From contig NZ_JABSOV010000019.1 in assembly GCF_013215345.1 (NCBI RefSeq), forward strand, positions 15,545 to 54,365: DNA of 38,821 nucleotides, in the 5' to 3' direction. The DNA is from Colwellia sp. (GTDB lineage: Bacteria > Pseudomonadota > Gammaproteobacteria > Enterobacterales > Alteromonadaceae). The notes beneath the pieces are model-generated. The model ran no database searches, was not told the DNA's origin, and saw only the letters and a program-made list of their open reading frames with translations. The translations under genes were made by a program, and so were the position numbers. This document shows, piece by piece, positions 18,878-28,188 of this stretch; the stretch's first letter is position 1, and the number at the start of each line of letters is the position of its first letter.

Positions 18878-19959
18878 TAAGTTTTGCTTGGCCCTGGTTA
18901 TTTGCCCTACTGCCTCTGCCACTCGTTATCTATTTTTTACCCGCTAAAAAAAGTGCTAATCAACAAAGCGCACTGATCATGCCGACGCTCATTAATGTCT
19001 CAAGCAAAGCGGTGAGCGATCAGCAAAAAGGTAAAGCGCCATTAATCGTTTTATCAATCTGCTGGATATTACTGATTATGGCGATTAGTCGCCCACAATG
19101 GCTTGGTGAAGCAATTGATATACCGAGCGAAGGCCGTGAAATGATGATTGCTGTTGATCTTTCCGGCAGTATGGAAATAGAGGACATGAGTCTTAATGGC
19201 CGTAATGTCAATCGTTTACAAATGCTTAAAGTCGTTCTGGGCGATTTTATCGAGCGCCGCGTTAGTGATCGCCTTGGTTTGATCTTATTTGCCGATGATG
19301 CCTATATGCAGACGCCGATGACCTTTGATAGAAAAACTGTCAAGCAAATGCTCGATGAAAGTGAACTTAACCTCGTAGGCAGAAAAACAGCCATTGGCGA
19401 TGCCATCGCGCTTGCCGTTAAACGCTTTGATACCAAACAAGAGTCTAACAAAGTTTTATTATTATTAACCGATGGTCAAAATACCGCAGGAAAAATAACT
19501 CCAGAGCAAGCATTAGAATTAGCCATTGCTAAAGGGATCACTATTTACACTGTCGGTATTGGCGCCGATAGCATGTTGCAGCAATCACTTTGGGGTACCC
19601 AACGTATTAATCCTTCAAGTGATTTAGACGAGCAAAGCTTAGCCAATATCGCTAATGAAACCGGCGGGCAATATTTTCGTGCCCGTGATAGTCAAGGCAT
19701 GAGTGAAATATATAGTTTGTTAGATAAGCTAGAGCCTGTTGAACAAGATCAACAACAAATGCGGCCCTTAAGCGCTTTATACTATTGGCCGCTCGCCTTA
19801 GCTGCACTCGTGTGTTTTGTTTATTTACTCAGCTTACATTTTAGTTTTTTAATACCCCATTCTTTATTTTCTAGCTTTTTATTTACAGGTAAGCGCGCAA
19901 GTAAAAGCACAGGTAAAAATGATACTAAAGCAAAGTCCTACGCTGGGGGAGGTAAATAA
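18874..19959 (+). CDS. VWA-domain membrane protein, BatA-like
   Basis: A 361-residue protein with two N-terminal membrane helices (about 4-23 and 55-71), a von Willebrand factor A domain, and a C-terminal helix (about 305-325). The metal-ion adhesion site is complete: DLSGS (Asp95, Ser97, Ser99), a TPMT motif, and LLTDGQN. The domain should therefore bind Mg2+ and a partner protein, probably in the periplasm. It matches BatA of the Bacteroides aerotolerance operon. The ATG lies within the preceding stop (ATGA); the stop is one base from the next gene, whose GGGGAGG binding site is inside this gene. Confidence 0.9.
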   Translation: MISFAWPWLFALLPLPLVIYFLPAKKSANQQSALIMPTLINVSSKAVSDQQKGKAPLIVLSICWILLIMAISRPQWLGEAIDIPSEGREMMIAVDLSGSMEIEDMSLNGRNVNRLQMLKVVLGDFIERRVSDRLGLILFADDAYMQTPMTFDRKTVKQMLDESELNLVGRKTAIGDAIALAVKRFDTKQESNKVLLLLTDGQNTAGKITPEQALELAIAKGITIYTVGIGADSMLQQSLWGTQRINPSSDLDEQSLANIANETGGQYFRARDSQGMSEIYSLLDKLEPVEQDQQQMRPLSALYYWPLALAALVCFVYLLSLHFSFLIPHSLFSSFLFTGKRASKSTGKNDTKAKSYAGGGK

Positions 19960-19960
19960 T

Positions 19961-22069
19961 ATGTCTGCACAAGCAACTAACTTATTAACAGATGTAAGCC
20001 AATTAACTAGCGACTTTACCTTAAATAGCCTTAGCTTCGAAGCGATGGTCAATAACTTTCACTTTATTCGACCTTGGTGGTTATTCGCTTTTTTAGCGTT
20101 ATTTTTAGTGTTATTTCTGCTGAAAAAAATTCGTTATTACCAATCCCCTTGGCAACACTTTTTACCTGCACATTTAGCTAATGCTTTATTGGAAAATTCA
20201 CACAGCCAAGCAACTGCCGTGACCCCATCACAAAAACGTTATTGGTTAAAACCTGTAATTATCGGCAGCTGTATTATTTTCGCTTTAGCTGGGCCTGCTT
20301 GGCAAAAATTGCCGCAGCCGGTTTATCAACTAGAACGTGGCGCTGTGCTTATCATGGATATGTCTTACTCCATGTACGCCACAGATGTGAAACCCAATAG
20401 ATTAACCCGCGCTCGCTATAAAGCTTTCGATTTACTAAAAGAAATCAACGAAGGGGATATTGGTTTAATCGCTTATGCCGGTGATGCATTTATTATTAGT
20501 CCATTAACCCAAGATATTAAAAACATCGAGTTATTGTTACCGTCACTGTCACCTGACATTATGCCGGTACATGGCGCCAATGCTTTAGCAGCATTAACCT
20601 TAGCCGACCAAACCCTGAAAAATGCTGGTCATATTAGTGGTGATATTTATTGGTTCACCGATGATATTGATAATGAAGAAATGTCAGATATATATGATTG
20701 GGCCAATGACAACAACCATAAAGTGAATATTTTAGGTGTTGGTAGTAAAAATGGCGCGCCAATAAAACTGAGCAGCGGTAAGTTACTCAAAGATCATAAA
20801 GGCGCTATCGTAATTCCCAAATTACCCAAAGCCCGATTGGCGGCGATTTCTCAGCGTAGCCAAGGGGTTTATCATACGATGACCAATGATGACGCGGATA
20901 TCAAAGCACTTACGGCTCATTTAAGCACTAGCCTTGATGATAATATTAACTCACAAAATTCAAGCGAACAGCAAAATTCTGACAACAGTAAACAAGCATT
21001 GCTAGGTGACCAATACCAAGAGCAAGGTCCTTGGTTACTTATCATCATACTGCCACTGTTATTAAGCTACTTTCGCCGCGGCAGCAGTATTCTAGCCATT
21101 ACCTGGCTTATGCCACTGACCTTAGTGTTTAGCTTAACAAGCTTCAGCCCGACCAGTTTTGCTGCTGAGGCCAAACTAAACCAAGAGCCGACAAGTTCAA
21201 GTGCTGAGACATCGACTAACACCAAAACAGAGACTAGCAGCAGTGGCGCAGGTCAGTTTTGGCGAGACTTATGGCAAACCTCCGATCAACAAGGGCAACA
21301 ACATTACCAACAAAAAGACTATCAACAAGCCGCTGGACAATTTGTAGATAGTCAATGGCAAGGCAGTGCGCATTATAAAGCCGGTGACTATGAACAAGCA
21401 CTACAAGCCTTTAAACAAAGTGATAACGCGCAAGCCTTTTATAACCAAGGGAATTCACTAGCCCAGTTGCAAAAAATTGATGAGGCCATTGACGCTTATA
21501 AAAAAGCACTAGCAAAAGACCCTAACTTAAATGACGCCAAAGATAACTTAGCTAAACTCGAAGCGCTGAAAAAGCAACAAGAACAGCAAGAACAACAGTC
21601 TCAAGATGGTCAGGACTCTGAACAGCAATCTGAGGGGGATCAACAAGAGCAGAAAGATAATCAAGAAAACCAGCAAAGTCAGGATGGTCAAAAACAATCT
21701 CAAGATCAGTCCCAAAGTGATGACCAACCAGATGACCAACAACAAAACAATCAACAAGGCAAAGAAGGCGAACAGCAAGATAAACAGTCTCAAGATGCCA
21801 AGCAGCAAGAGCAAAAAGAACAAGAAGCCCGAGAAGAGCAGGCTAAACAAGCTAAGGCCGAAGCCGATGAGCAGGACAAACCCGGCGATGAAAAATCGCT
21901 AGCGCAGCAAGCCAGCGATAACAAAGCACAAGAAACTGAACAAAAACATCAACAATTATTAAATAAGGTCACTGACGACCCTTATTTATTATTACGAAAT
22001 AAAATGCGCCTAGAATATCAAAAGCGCCGACATGAGGGTTCGCCTCAAGGAGTAACTAAAAAGTGGTAA
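19961..22069 (+). CDS. VWA-TPR membrane protein, BatB/BatC fusion-like
   Basis: A 702-residue protein joining BatB- and BatC-type parts. Two N-terminal helices (about 38-54, 96-112) are followed by a VWA domain with the MIDAS DMSYS (133-137) and FTDD, two more helices around 360-410, then TPR repeats (about 445-530, with AFYNQGNSLAQLQKIDEAID and AYKKALAKDPNLNDA). A ~140-residue tail is very rich in Gln, Asp, Lys and Glu. The ATG at 19961 is chosen because of GGGGAGG at 19946-19952; the frame is open upstream to 19919 without support. The stop overlaps the next gene by seven bases. Gln-rich tails of this type are common in these proteins, but their role is unknown. Confidence 0.9.
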   Translation: MSAQATNLLTDVSQLTSDFTLNSLSFEAMVNNFHFIRPWWLFAFLALFLVLFLLKKIRYYQSPWQHFLPAHLANALLENSHSQATAVTPSQKRYWLKPVIIGSCIIFALAGPAWQKLPQPVYQLERGAVLIMDMSYSMYATDVKPNRLTRARYKAFDLLKEINEGDIGLIAYAGDAFIISPLTQDIKNIELLLPSLSPDIMPVHGANALAALTLADQTLKNAGHISGDIYWFTDDIDNEEMSDIYDWANDNNHKVNILGVGSKNGAPIKLSSGKLLKDHKGAIVIPKLPKARLAAISQRSQGVYHTMTNDDADIKALTAHLSTSLDDNINSQNSSEQQNSDNSKQALLGDQYQEQGPWLLIIILPLLLSYFRRGSSILAITWLMPLTLVFSLTSFSPTSFAAEAKLNQEPTSSSAETSTNTKTETSSSGAGQFWRDLWQTSDQQGQQHYQQKDYQQAAGQFVDSQWQGSAHYKAGDYEQALQAFKQSDNAQAFYNQGNSLAQLQKIDEAIDAYKKALAKDPNLNDAKDNLAKLEALKKQQEQQEQQSQDGQDSEQQSEGDQQEQKDNQENQQSQDGQKQSQDQSQSDDQPDDQQQNNQQGKEGEQQDKQSQDAKQQEQKEQEAREEQAKQAKAEADEQDKPGDEKSLAQQASDNKAQETEQKHQQLLNKVTDDPYLLLRNKMRLEYQKRRHEGSPQGVTKKW

Positions 22070-23877
22070 TCAATTTTTCAAGGTATTTAACAGCTAAGCA
22101 GCCCTCTGCTATTTTACCGGGCCTAATGCTCGCGCTATTGCTTATGGCAACATTATTGTTAAGTAATAATGCTTACGCATTATCAAAAGTTACCGCCACC
22201 ATTGATAAAAATCCCGCTATGATCAATGAATCGATATTATTAACGGTTATTGCTGATGACGATGTCGGTCGTAATGCTTTAGATACCAGTCCTTTACTTA
22301 ACGACTTTATTGTCGGTCAAACATCGGTTAGCTCACAAACCAGTATGATCAATTTTAAAACCAGCCGTATAACCAAGTGGCAAATAATTTTAATTGCTCG
22401 TCGTGCAGGTCAATTTATTATCCCTGCCCTTAGTATTGAAAACCAGCAAAGTGAGCCCGTTGAGTTGACAGTTATCGCCGCTAATGATGCCCGTAACGAC
22501 AAACAAACGGATATTTTTGTCACCAGTAAATTATCTAGCGATGAGGTTTATGTACAGCAGTTATTAACCTTATCAATAAAGCTACATTTTGCGGTTGATC
22601 TTAAAAGTGGCAACTTAACTGAGCCAAGTTTAACCGGTGCCACTATTGAGAAAATAGGCCAAGACAAACAGTCTGATAGCATTATCAACGGTAAGCGTTA
22701 CCGGGTAATAGAGCAAAATTATGCCATTACTCCTGAGCAAAGTGGTGAATTTACTTTAACAGCACCGTTATTTTCCGGTGAAATATTACAAGCCTCTAAG
22801 CGCCGTTCGAGTTTCTTAAGCTTCGCTCAAACCAAACCGGTCAGTATTTTAGGTGATGAACTTAACTTAACTGTGTTACCTATACCTGCCAACTACCCAG
22901 CTAACACACCCTGGTTACCTACTGACATACTGACTCTGCATCAAGAATGGCAAACAGGTAATGACTCATTTACCGTTGGCGAGCCGATTACCCGCACCAT
23001 TACCCTAACAGCCGCAGGGCTTTCCAAAGCACAACTGCCAAAGCTTGAAATGCAAAGTAGTCGTGGTATGAAGGTTTATCCTGATCAAGCTGAGCTTCAT
23101 GCCAACCTCAGCAATGACCGCTTAGTCAGTCAAAAAATACAAAATTTTGCCTTAGTGCCAAGTTCGGCGGGAGACTTTCTCTTACCGGCTATGAGCATTA
23201 CTTGGTTTAATACTATTACCAATAAAATAGAGCAAGCTAGCCTGCCAACACAAACTATTTCGGTACAAGCCGCTGAAGGCAGTCTGGTTGCCAATCAGTA
23301 CAATGAGTTGAGTAGTAACCGCGATACTGAAAACATGGCCGATAGTTCGGCCATGAGCCCTAATGCGCTAGCTGGACAGACTCCTGCTGCCAATGTGGCC
23401 GCTAGTCAAGATAAGCGCTTACAATGGCTATTTCTTAGCTTATGGCTATTAACGAGCTTGGCATGGCTTATTCATATTATCTATTTGAAGAAAAACAATC
23501 AAAAAAATAACCAAGCTGGAACGAGTAATGTCAGCCATTTAAATACTTCTGCTAGCCACTACCTTGCACTGCTTGCAGCCTGTAAGAAAAACAATGCTGA
23601 ACAAGCGTTAGCTTTGATCTTACCTTGGCTAAGACAATTACTCGCCAGTGACAGACCTGGACTAAAAATCAATAATGTTGCCCAGGCGCAAACGTATGTG
23701 CAAGAGCAAAGCTTTGCCACCGCATTGAATGATTTACAGCAGCACCTTTATGGTAAGAGCGCAATAAATGGTGCCCCTTCTTGGCAGGGACTGGCTTTAC
23801 TGACCGCCATTCAAACTGTACAAAAACAGCAGAGTGCTACAGGCAATAACAAGCAAGTATTTGCGCTTAATCCCTAA
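22063..23877 (+). CDS. BatD-family protein (DUF7939/BatD)
   Basis: Last gene of the operon. The 604-residue product has a signal peptide (hydrophobic core about 19-37, cleavage near AYA at 37-39). A long beta-rich periplasmic part begins VTATIDKNPAMINESILLTV, the usual BatD start. One membrane helix lies at about 448-470 (LQWLFLSLWLLTSLAWLIHI), followed by a ~130-residue cytoplasmic tail. A second Ig-like unit is recognisable at about 305-330 (FTVGEPITRTITLTAAGLS). The start is GTG at 22063 with AAGGAG at 22047-22052, overlapping the VWA-TPR gene by seven bases. BatD was named for oxygen tolerance in Bacteroides, but its molecular function is unknown. Confidence 0.88.
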   Translation: MVINFSRYLTAKQPSAILPGLMLALLLMATLLLSNNAYALSKVTATIDKNPAMINESILLTVIADDDVGRNALDTSPLLNDFIVGQTSVSSQTSMINFKTSRITKWQIILIARRAGQFIIPALSIENQQSEPVELTVIAANDARNDKQTDIFVTSKLSSDEVYVQQLLTLSIKLHFAVDLKSGNLTEPSLTGATIEKIGQDKQSDSIINGKRYRVIEQNYAITPEQSGEFTLTAPLFSGEILQASKRRSSFLSFAQTKPVSILGDELNLTVLPIPANYPANTPWLPTDILTLHQEWQTGNDSFTVGEPITRTITLTAAGLSKAQLPKLEMQSSRGMKVYPDQAELHANLSNDRLVSQKIQNFALVPSSAGDFLLPAMSITWFNTITNKIEQASLPTQTISVQAAEGSLVANQYNELSSNRDTENMADSSAMSPNALAGQTPAANVAASQDKRLQWLFLSLWLLTSLAWLIHIIYLKKNNQKNNQAGTSNVSHLNTSASHYLALLAACKKNNAEQALALILPWLRQLLASDRPGLKINNVAQAQTYVQEQSFATALNDLQQHLYGKSAINGAPSWQGLALLTAIQTVQKQQSATGNNKQVFALNP

Positions 23878-23955
23878 ATTTACACCTATAAAAAAGCTAT
23901 AATAAATACCTTTAACACTTACTTGTTAAAGTTCTGCATTAACTATAATTTATCC

Positions 23956-23985
23956 AGTGAGCTATTAAATTTTCCTTAGCTCACT
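23956..23985 (+). terminator. possible terminator of the Bat operon
   Basis: AGTGAGCT (23956-23963) pairs with AGCTCACT (23978-23985) across a 14-base loop and is followed by TGATATTTATT. A smaller hairpin (CTTTAAC 23910-23916 with GTTAAAG 23925-23931) precedes it. Neither has a strong T-tract, so read-through into the sigma-factor gene is possible. Confidence 0.35.
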
Positions 23986-24061
23986 TGATATTTATTAACT
24001 TCATTGTTAAATAATTACTCACCCTTGAAATAAACTTACCTCTGCTAGGGTCTATAACCAT

Positions 24062-24577
24062 ATGATGACAAAACAAGTTAGATATGAGGCGCTGGTAAAG
24101 GCGCTACACGGTGATTTATATCGCTATGCCTATTGGCTCTGCCACGAAAAACAAGTGGCTGAAGATTTGGTGCAAGAAACCTTTTTACGTGCTTGGCGAG
24201 CCCTTGACTCGTTAAAAGATGAAAAAGCCGCCAAGTCGTGGTTGATCACTATATTACGACGAGAAAATGCCCGACGTTTCGAGCGAAAGCGTTTTGACAT
24301 GAGTGAGTATGAAGAGGCAAACATAACCGATACTAAATCAGTGACGACAGAGCAAGAGCTTGAAAACCACTGGTTAAGAGAAAAAATAGCACAACTGCCA
24401 CCAGAATATTCTGAACCGTTAATTTTGCAAGTATTAGGTGGTTTTAGCGGTGAAGATATTGCCACCATGTTAGATCTAAATAAGAACACTGTGATGACAC
24501 GTTTATTTAGAGCCAGAAACCAATTAAAAGAAGCTTTAGAAGCTGAGCCAGTCAAGCGAGGTATATACAATGGATGA
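24062..24577 (+). CDS. ECF-type RNA polymerase sigma factor
   Basis: A 171-residue group-4 sigma factor. Region 2 is at about 15-50 (YRYAYWLCHEKQVAEDLVQE then TFLRAWRAL), with the core-binding DLVQETF. Region 4 is at about 115-160 (LPPEYSEPLILQVLGGFSGE and DIATMLDLNKNTVMTRLFRA), a full helix-turn-helix for -35 recognition. There is no extra C-terminal domain. Its last eight bases overlap the next gene, a DUF3379 membrane protein that is probably its anti-sigma. The pair follows the Bat operon by 184 bases on the same strand. The regulon is unknown. Confidence 0.92.
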   Translation: MMTKQVRYEALVKALHGDLYRYAYWLCHEKQVAEDLVQETFLRAWRALDSLKDEKAAKSWLITILRRENARRFERKRFDMSEYEEANITDTKSVTTEQELENHWLREKIAQLPPEYSEPLILQVLGGFSGEDIATMLDLNKNTVMTRLFRARNQLKEALEAEPVKRGIYNG

Positions 24578-25283
24578 TTTGCAATTTAGACGCGCTATAT
24601 ATGCCGATCCCAATAATCAAGATGCTGACACTATCGCAGCGCAGCAAAACGATGCCAGTAAAAGACAATTTGCCCAAGATATTTGTCAATTAGATGAAAA
24701 AATCATGCGGGCATTACAAGTACCTGTGCCTGAGGGTTTGTCCGAGAAACTGATCTTACGTCAAACCCTAGCAAGCCATCAGGTACAAAAACGCAAAACC
24801 CGTGTGCATCTAGCGCTAGCGGCATCTGTTGCCATTGTTGGTGGCTTAATGCTTAATTTTATGCAGTTTTCTAGTGCTTATACTAATTTAGGCGACTATG
24901 CCCTCGCCCATGTTTATCACGAGCAAGGTAGCTTTGCTAACAATGCCACTAACCAAGTGAGCTTAACATCCTTAAACCAAAAAATGGCCACCTTTGATGG
25001 TAACTTCAGCCGAACATTGGGTAAGTTGATATTTGCTGATTACTGCCGATTTGATGGCATGAAAAGTTTGCATTTGGTTTACCAAGGTAAAACCAGTCCA
25101 GTTACTGTCTTTATTGTCCCTAAAAATGAACAATTAAGCTTTAGCGCTGACTTTAATGACAAAAAACTGTTTGGCAGCTCACTTGAGTTTAATCACAGTA
25201 ATATTATTGTCGTTGCCGATAAAAATGAGTCGTTAGGACAGTGGCAACAAAATATTAGTGAAACAGTGTCTTGGTCTATTTAA
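24570..25283 (+). CDS. DUF3379 membrane protein, probable anti-sigma factor
   Basis: A 237-residue protein beginning MDDLQFRRAIYADP, the typical DUF3379 start. The N-terminal cytoplasmic ~75 residues are acidic/polar, as in anti-sigma domains. One membrane helix lies at about 80-98 (HLALAASVAIVGGLMLNFMQ), and the C-terminal ~135 residues would be periplasmic. The gene overlaps the sigma gene by eight bases, with CGAGG eight bases before its ATG, the usual coupling of a sigma factor and its inhibitor. The anti-sigma role is an inference from topology and position; no ZAS zinc motif (HxxxCxxC) is visible. Confidence 0.82.
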   Translation: MDDLQFRRAIYADPNNQDADTIAAQQNDASKRQFAQDICQLDEKIMRALQVPVPEGLSEKLILRQTLASHQVQKRKTRVHLALAASVAIVGGLMLNFMQFSSAYTNLGDYALAHVYHEQGSFANNATNQVSLTSLNQKMATFDGNFSRTLGKLIFADYCRFDGMKSLHLVYQGKTSPVTVFIVPKNEQLSFSADFNDKKLFGSSLEFNHSNIIVVADKNESLGQWQQNISETVSWSI

Positions 25284-25362
25284 GTTAATAACTGAAAGCA
25301 AGTATTCACCTAGGTAGCCGCAGCCTTTACTTAAAAAATCGCCCCAAAAGCATTGACTAAAA

Positions 25363-25393
25363 AAAAGCCCTGACAGAGTCTGTCAGGGCTTTT
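25363..25393. terminator. bidirectional terminator after sigma/DUF3379 pair
   Basis: A near-perfect palindrome: AAAAGCCCTGACAGA (25363-25377) and its inverse (25379-25393) around one base. The A-run at 25359-25366 gives a T-tail on the minus strand, and TTTTATG follows on the plus strand. It separates convergent genes. A weaker inverted repeat (GTCCTCAA with TTGAGGAC, about 25409-25438) lies just beyond. Confidence 0.88.
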
Positions 25394-25464
25394 ATGTTTA
25401 TATTGCCTGGTCCTCAAATATGTTTAAACATTGAGGACTTATGATCAACGACACCAATAAAAGT

Positions 25465-27933
25465 CTATAAAGTGTTTTCAAATAACTTATAAATACGGCG
25501 GTATTCATCTAACCAAGAGCTAGGTTGAACAAAGCCATGTGGCTCAACTGGGTAAATAGCCGTTTCAAAATTTTCTTTCTCCAGCTCAATCAAGCGCTGT
25601 ACTAAACGTACTGTATCTTCAAAAAAGACATTATCATCAACCATAGGCGCATTGATTAGCAATGGCTTATTAAGGCCTTCAGCAAAGTATATCGGTGAAC
25701 TACGTTCATAGGCGATAGCATCATCTTCTGGCGTATTTAAAATATTCGAAGTATAACCATGATTATAATAAGCCCAATCAGATACTAAGCGAATTGCAGC
25801 CCCTGAAGCAAACAAATCAGGGTCGGTAAATAGCGACATTAGCGTTAAGAAACCACCGTAAGAGCCACCATAAGTGCCAACTCGATCGGCATCAACATTG
25901 GCATTTTCAATAAGCCAATTAACACCATCGCGCATATCTTCTACTTCAGGTTTTCCCATGTGACGGTATATCGCTGTACGCCAATCTCTGCCGTAACCTG
26001 CTGAAGCGCGGTAATCCATATCAATGACCACATAACCTTGTTGTACTAACATGGAGTGGAACATATATTCACGGAAATAACCTGACCAACCTAAGTGAGA
26101 GTTTTGTAAGTATCCTGCACCATGAGTGAACATAACAGCACGATTTTTAGTCGCAGTTTTATCAAAGTTTTGAGGTAAATATACTTTTGAGTAAATTGGC
26201 TCTTTTTGCTTACTTGAAGGAATAGCAACAACCGTAGGTGCAGCCCAAGGCATAGCTAAAAACGCTTTTGACACAGTATGAGTAATTCTTGTCGCCGCAT
26301 CAGTACCTTTTACGCTATCTAAGCTTTTTACATACAGCTCTGGCGGCATAGTTACCGTTGAATGCTCAATTAACAATTTTGATTCATCAGGGCTGATTGC
26401 GTAAGAATTTTTACCACCTAAATCAGTCAATGCCGTTAGCTTTTTAGCTAAATTCACTTGGTATATTTCATAGATACCTGGGTGTTTTTTATTGGCTTTA
26501 AAGATGAAACGTTGGTTATCTTTAGTAGGCGTAACATTACTTACTTCAAACTTACCAGCGGTTAATTTAACTGCCTTAGTATTTAAGCCTTTAAGGTATA
26601 AATGAGAGTAGCCCGACTCTTCTGATAAATAATAAAGACTGGCTTTATTATCAATATTTACCCAACCAAACTCATTAAAACTCCAGTTAATCCAAGCATC
26701 GTCACGTAGTTTATGTTGTGTCATCAGCTCGTTATCGTCAAAGTTAACCGTGGTTAACCAACGCGTTTTGTTGTCCCACGCTTCTAACATAACAGCTAGA
26801 TGTTGACCGTCATTGCTCCACTTAATTGGATTGTACATTTGCAGTACATGAATGTTACGAGCTTTTTTCTCTGACTGGTATTTTTTACCTTCACGAGCAT
26901 AATTTTCCGCTTTAACACTTGCTAAAACATCTTCATCAAAACCCGGTAAGCTGCTATAGCTTAAAGCTTGTTGAGTACCTGTGACTAAATCAAGTATAAA
27001 AAGTTGCTCATGATATTGTCTGTTGTTAGCTACGCGAGCACGTACTTTTTCAGCCGCAATAACACCATCTTTAGTGATGTAATTTGGCATTATATCGGTT
27101 TTATCACGGCTCGATTTTTCCGAGGTAATGCTTACTAATAACTTATCACCCGCTGGTGAAAGGCTAGTATGAGCTATTCGATTATCTTTACCAAAATAAA
27201 ATTTACTGTCATTAACCGAGGCATTTTCAGCAGCTAAGCGCTGTTGTTTCGATTGTTTTAATTTACTGTTGCGGTGCCCTAAAGCAATATAGTCAATTAA
27301 CTTATGCTGCTCTTTAGCTAAATAACTTTTTGGCTCTGTTACGCCAGCAGGTTTAGCTGACATCTGCAGATTGGCCAATTCTTTAATTTGACCTGTTTGT
27401 AAATTATGGGCATAAAAAACGTTACCAACTTGGTAAGCAATATCGCCATTAGTCAAAAAGAGTGCTTTTCGTTCCGTGTTTGAGGTGAACGTAAGCTGTT
27501 TTACCGTGCTAGTAGCAAGTGTTTTTACAAAAACATCACCGTTGAAAGTATAAACTTTATGTGTGCGCGCTTGATTGAATAAGGCACTTTTATCGGCAAC
27601 TTTATGTTTATTCGCCAAAGCTACTTGGGCCGTTTCATTACTATTAGCCAGGTCCAGCGAATACAAATCTCGTAATGGATTACCTAATTGCTTTTGCTGA
27701 TAATAAACAGTGTTACTATCATCGCCCCAATACCATGACTCTGGTGCACGACCAAACCAATCTGGGTCTGCCATAACTTGTTCTAGAGTAATGATGTCTG
27801 TTGCTTGGGCATTAGTGGCAACAGCGCCTTGAACTTTCTCTGGCGCACTGGTGTTAACTTGCTCATTAAGCTGCGTATTGGTACAAGCGGCTAATGACAA
27901 ACTAAGTGCTGCGGCAATGAGTTGTATTTTCAT
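25465..27933 (-). CDS. S9 family peptidase, prolyl-oligopeptidase/DPP-IV type lipoprotein
   Basis: An 822-residue serine peptidase. The N-terminus is a lipoprotein signal, MKIQLIAAALSLSLAAC, with lipobox LAAC (14-17), so Cys17 should be lipidated and the enzyme anchored in the envelope. A beta-propeller-like region spans most of the first 550 residues (repeated strands such as ISPDESKLLI). The alpha/beta-hydrolase domain carries Ser691 in GGSYGG, Asp near 766 in MVDDN, and His799 in EPHGF. S9 peptidases of this kind degrade short peptides, often cutting after Pro. The ATG at 27933 is chosen because of the signal peptide; the open frame up to 27999 is not supported. It is transcribed alone. 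Confidence 0.92.
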   Translation of the reverse strand: MKIQLIAAALSLSLAACTNTQLNEQVNTSAPEKVQGAVATNAQATDIITLEQVMADPDWFGRAPESWYWGDDSNTVYYQQKQLGNPLRDLYSLDLANSNETAQVALANKHKVADKSALFNQARTHKVYTFNGDVFVKTLATSTVKQLTFTSNTERKALFLTNGDIAYQVGNVFYAHNLQTGQIKELANLQMSAKPAGVTEPKSYLAKEQHKLIDYIALGHRNSKLKQSKQQRLAAENASVNDSKFYFGKDNRIAHTSLSPAGDKLLVSITSEKSSRDKTDIMPNYITKDGVIAAEKVRARVANNRQYHEQLFILDLVTGTQQALSYSSLPGFDEDVLASVKAENYAREGKKYQSEKKARNIHVLQMYNPIKWSNDGQHLAVMLEAWDNKTRWLTTVNFDDNELMTQHKLRDDAWINWSFNEFGWVNIDNKASLYYLSEESGYSHLYLKGLNTKAVKLTAGKFEVSNVTPTKDNQRFIFKANKKHPGIYEIYQVNLAKKLTALTDLGGKNSYAISPDESKLLIEHSTVTMPPELYVKSLDSVKGTDAATRITHTVSKAFLAMPWAAPTVVAIPSSKQKEPIYSKVYLPQNFDKTATKNRAVMFTHGAGYLQNSHLGWSGYFREYMFHSMLVQQGYVVIDMDYRASAGYGRDWRTAIYRHMGKPEVEDMRDGVNWLIENANVDADRVGTYGGSYGGFLTLMSLFTDPDLFASGAAIRLVSDWAYYNHGYTSNILNTPEDDAIAYERSSPIYFAEGLNKPLLINAPMVDDNVFFEDTVRLVQRLIELEKENFETAIYPVEPHGFVQPSSWLDEYRRIYKLFENTL

Positions 27934-28126
27934 AAAATAAATTCTTTTGTTAAGTTCTTTTGTTAAAGAATGAATGGAGAGTGCCAAGTTAACGCTCACC
28001 TTGACTGCTCTGCTCTTATATTAAAATAAATTAAATTAAGTGAAGTTAGGTGAAGTTAAATTAAGTTTGCTATAACCCGCTATCCTAATCGAAAAGCTAT
28101 AAAAAGGGTAAAATAAAACGACCAAT

Positions 28127-28156
28127 ACCGCTTTATCTGCGTTAAAATAAAGCGGT
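28127..28156. repeat. 10-bp inverted repeat upstream of ychJ-like gene
   Basis: ACCGCTTTAT (28127-28136) and ATAAAGCGGT (28147-28156) form a perfect stem with a ten-base loop. It lies 32 bases before the ychJ-like ATG in the divergent gap with the S9 peptidase gene. It could be an operator, a leader hairpin or a terminator; no T-tract is present. Confidence 0.4.
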
Positions 28157-28188
28157 TTACATATACTCTCATCATTGGACACTTTGTT

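Noticed and set aside
21548..21902. Open frames of about 100 codons on both strands within the VWA-TPR gene
   Set aside because: They arise from the Gln/Lys-rich low-complexity coding sequence; their translations are Leu/Phe- or Lys/Asn-rich nonsense without start signals.
24026..24060. ECF-type autoregulatory promoter just before the sigma factor gene (TGAAATAAA ... GTCTATA)
   Set aside because: The putative -10 would lie almost on the start codon, with no room for a leader, and the match to known ECF promoters is weak.
24130..24570. 146-codon minus-strand frame opposite the sigma factor gene
   Set aside because: Mirror of a well-recognised ECF sigma coding sequence; Ser/Phe-rich with no motif.
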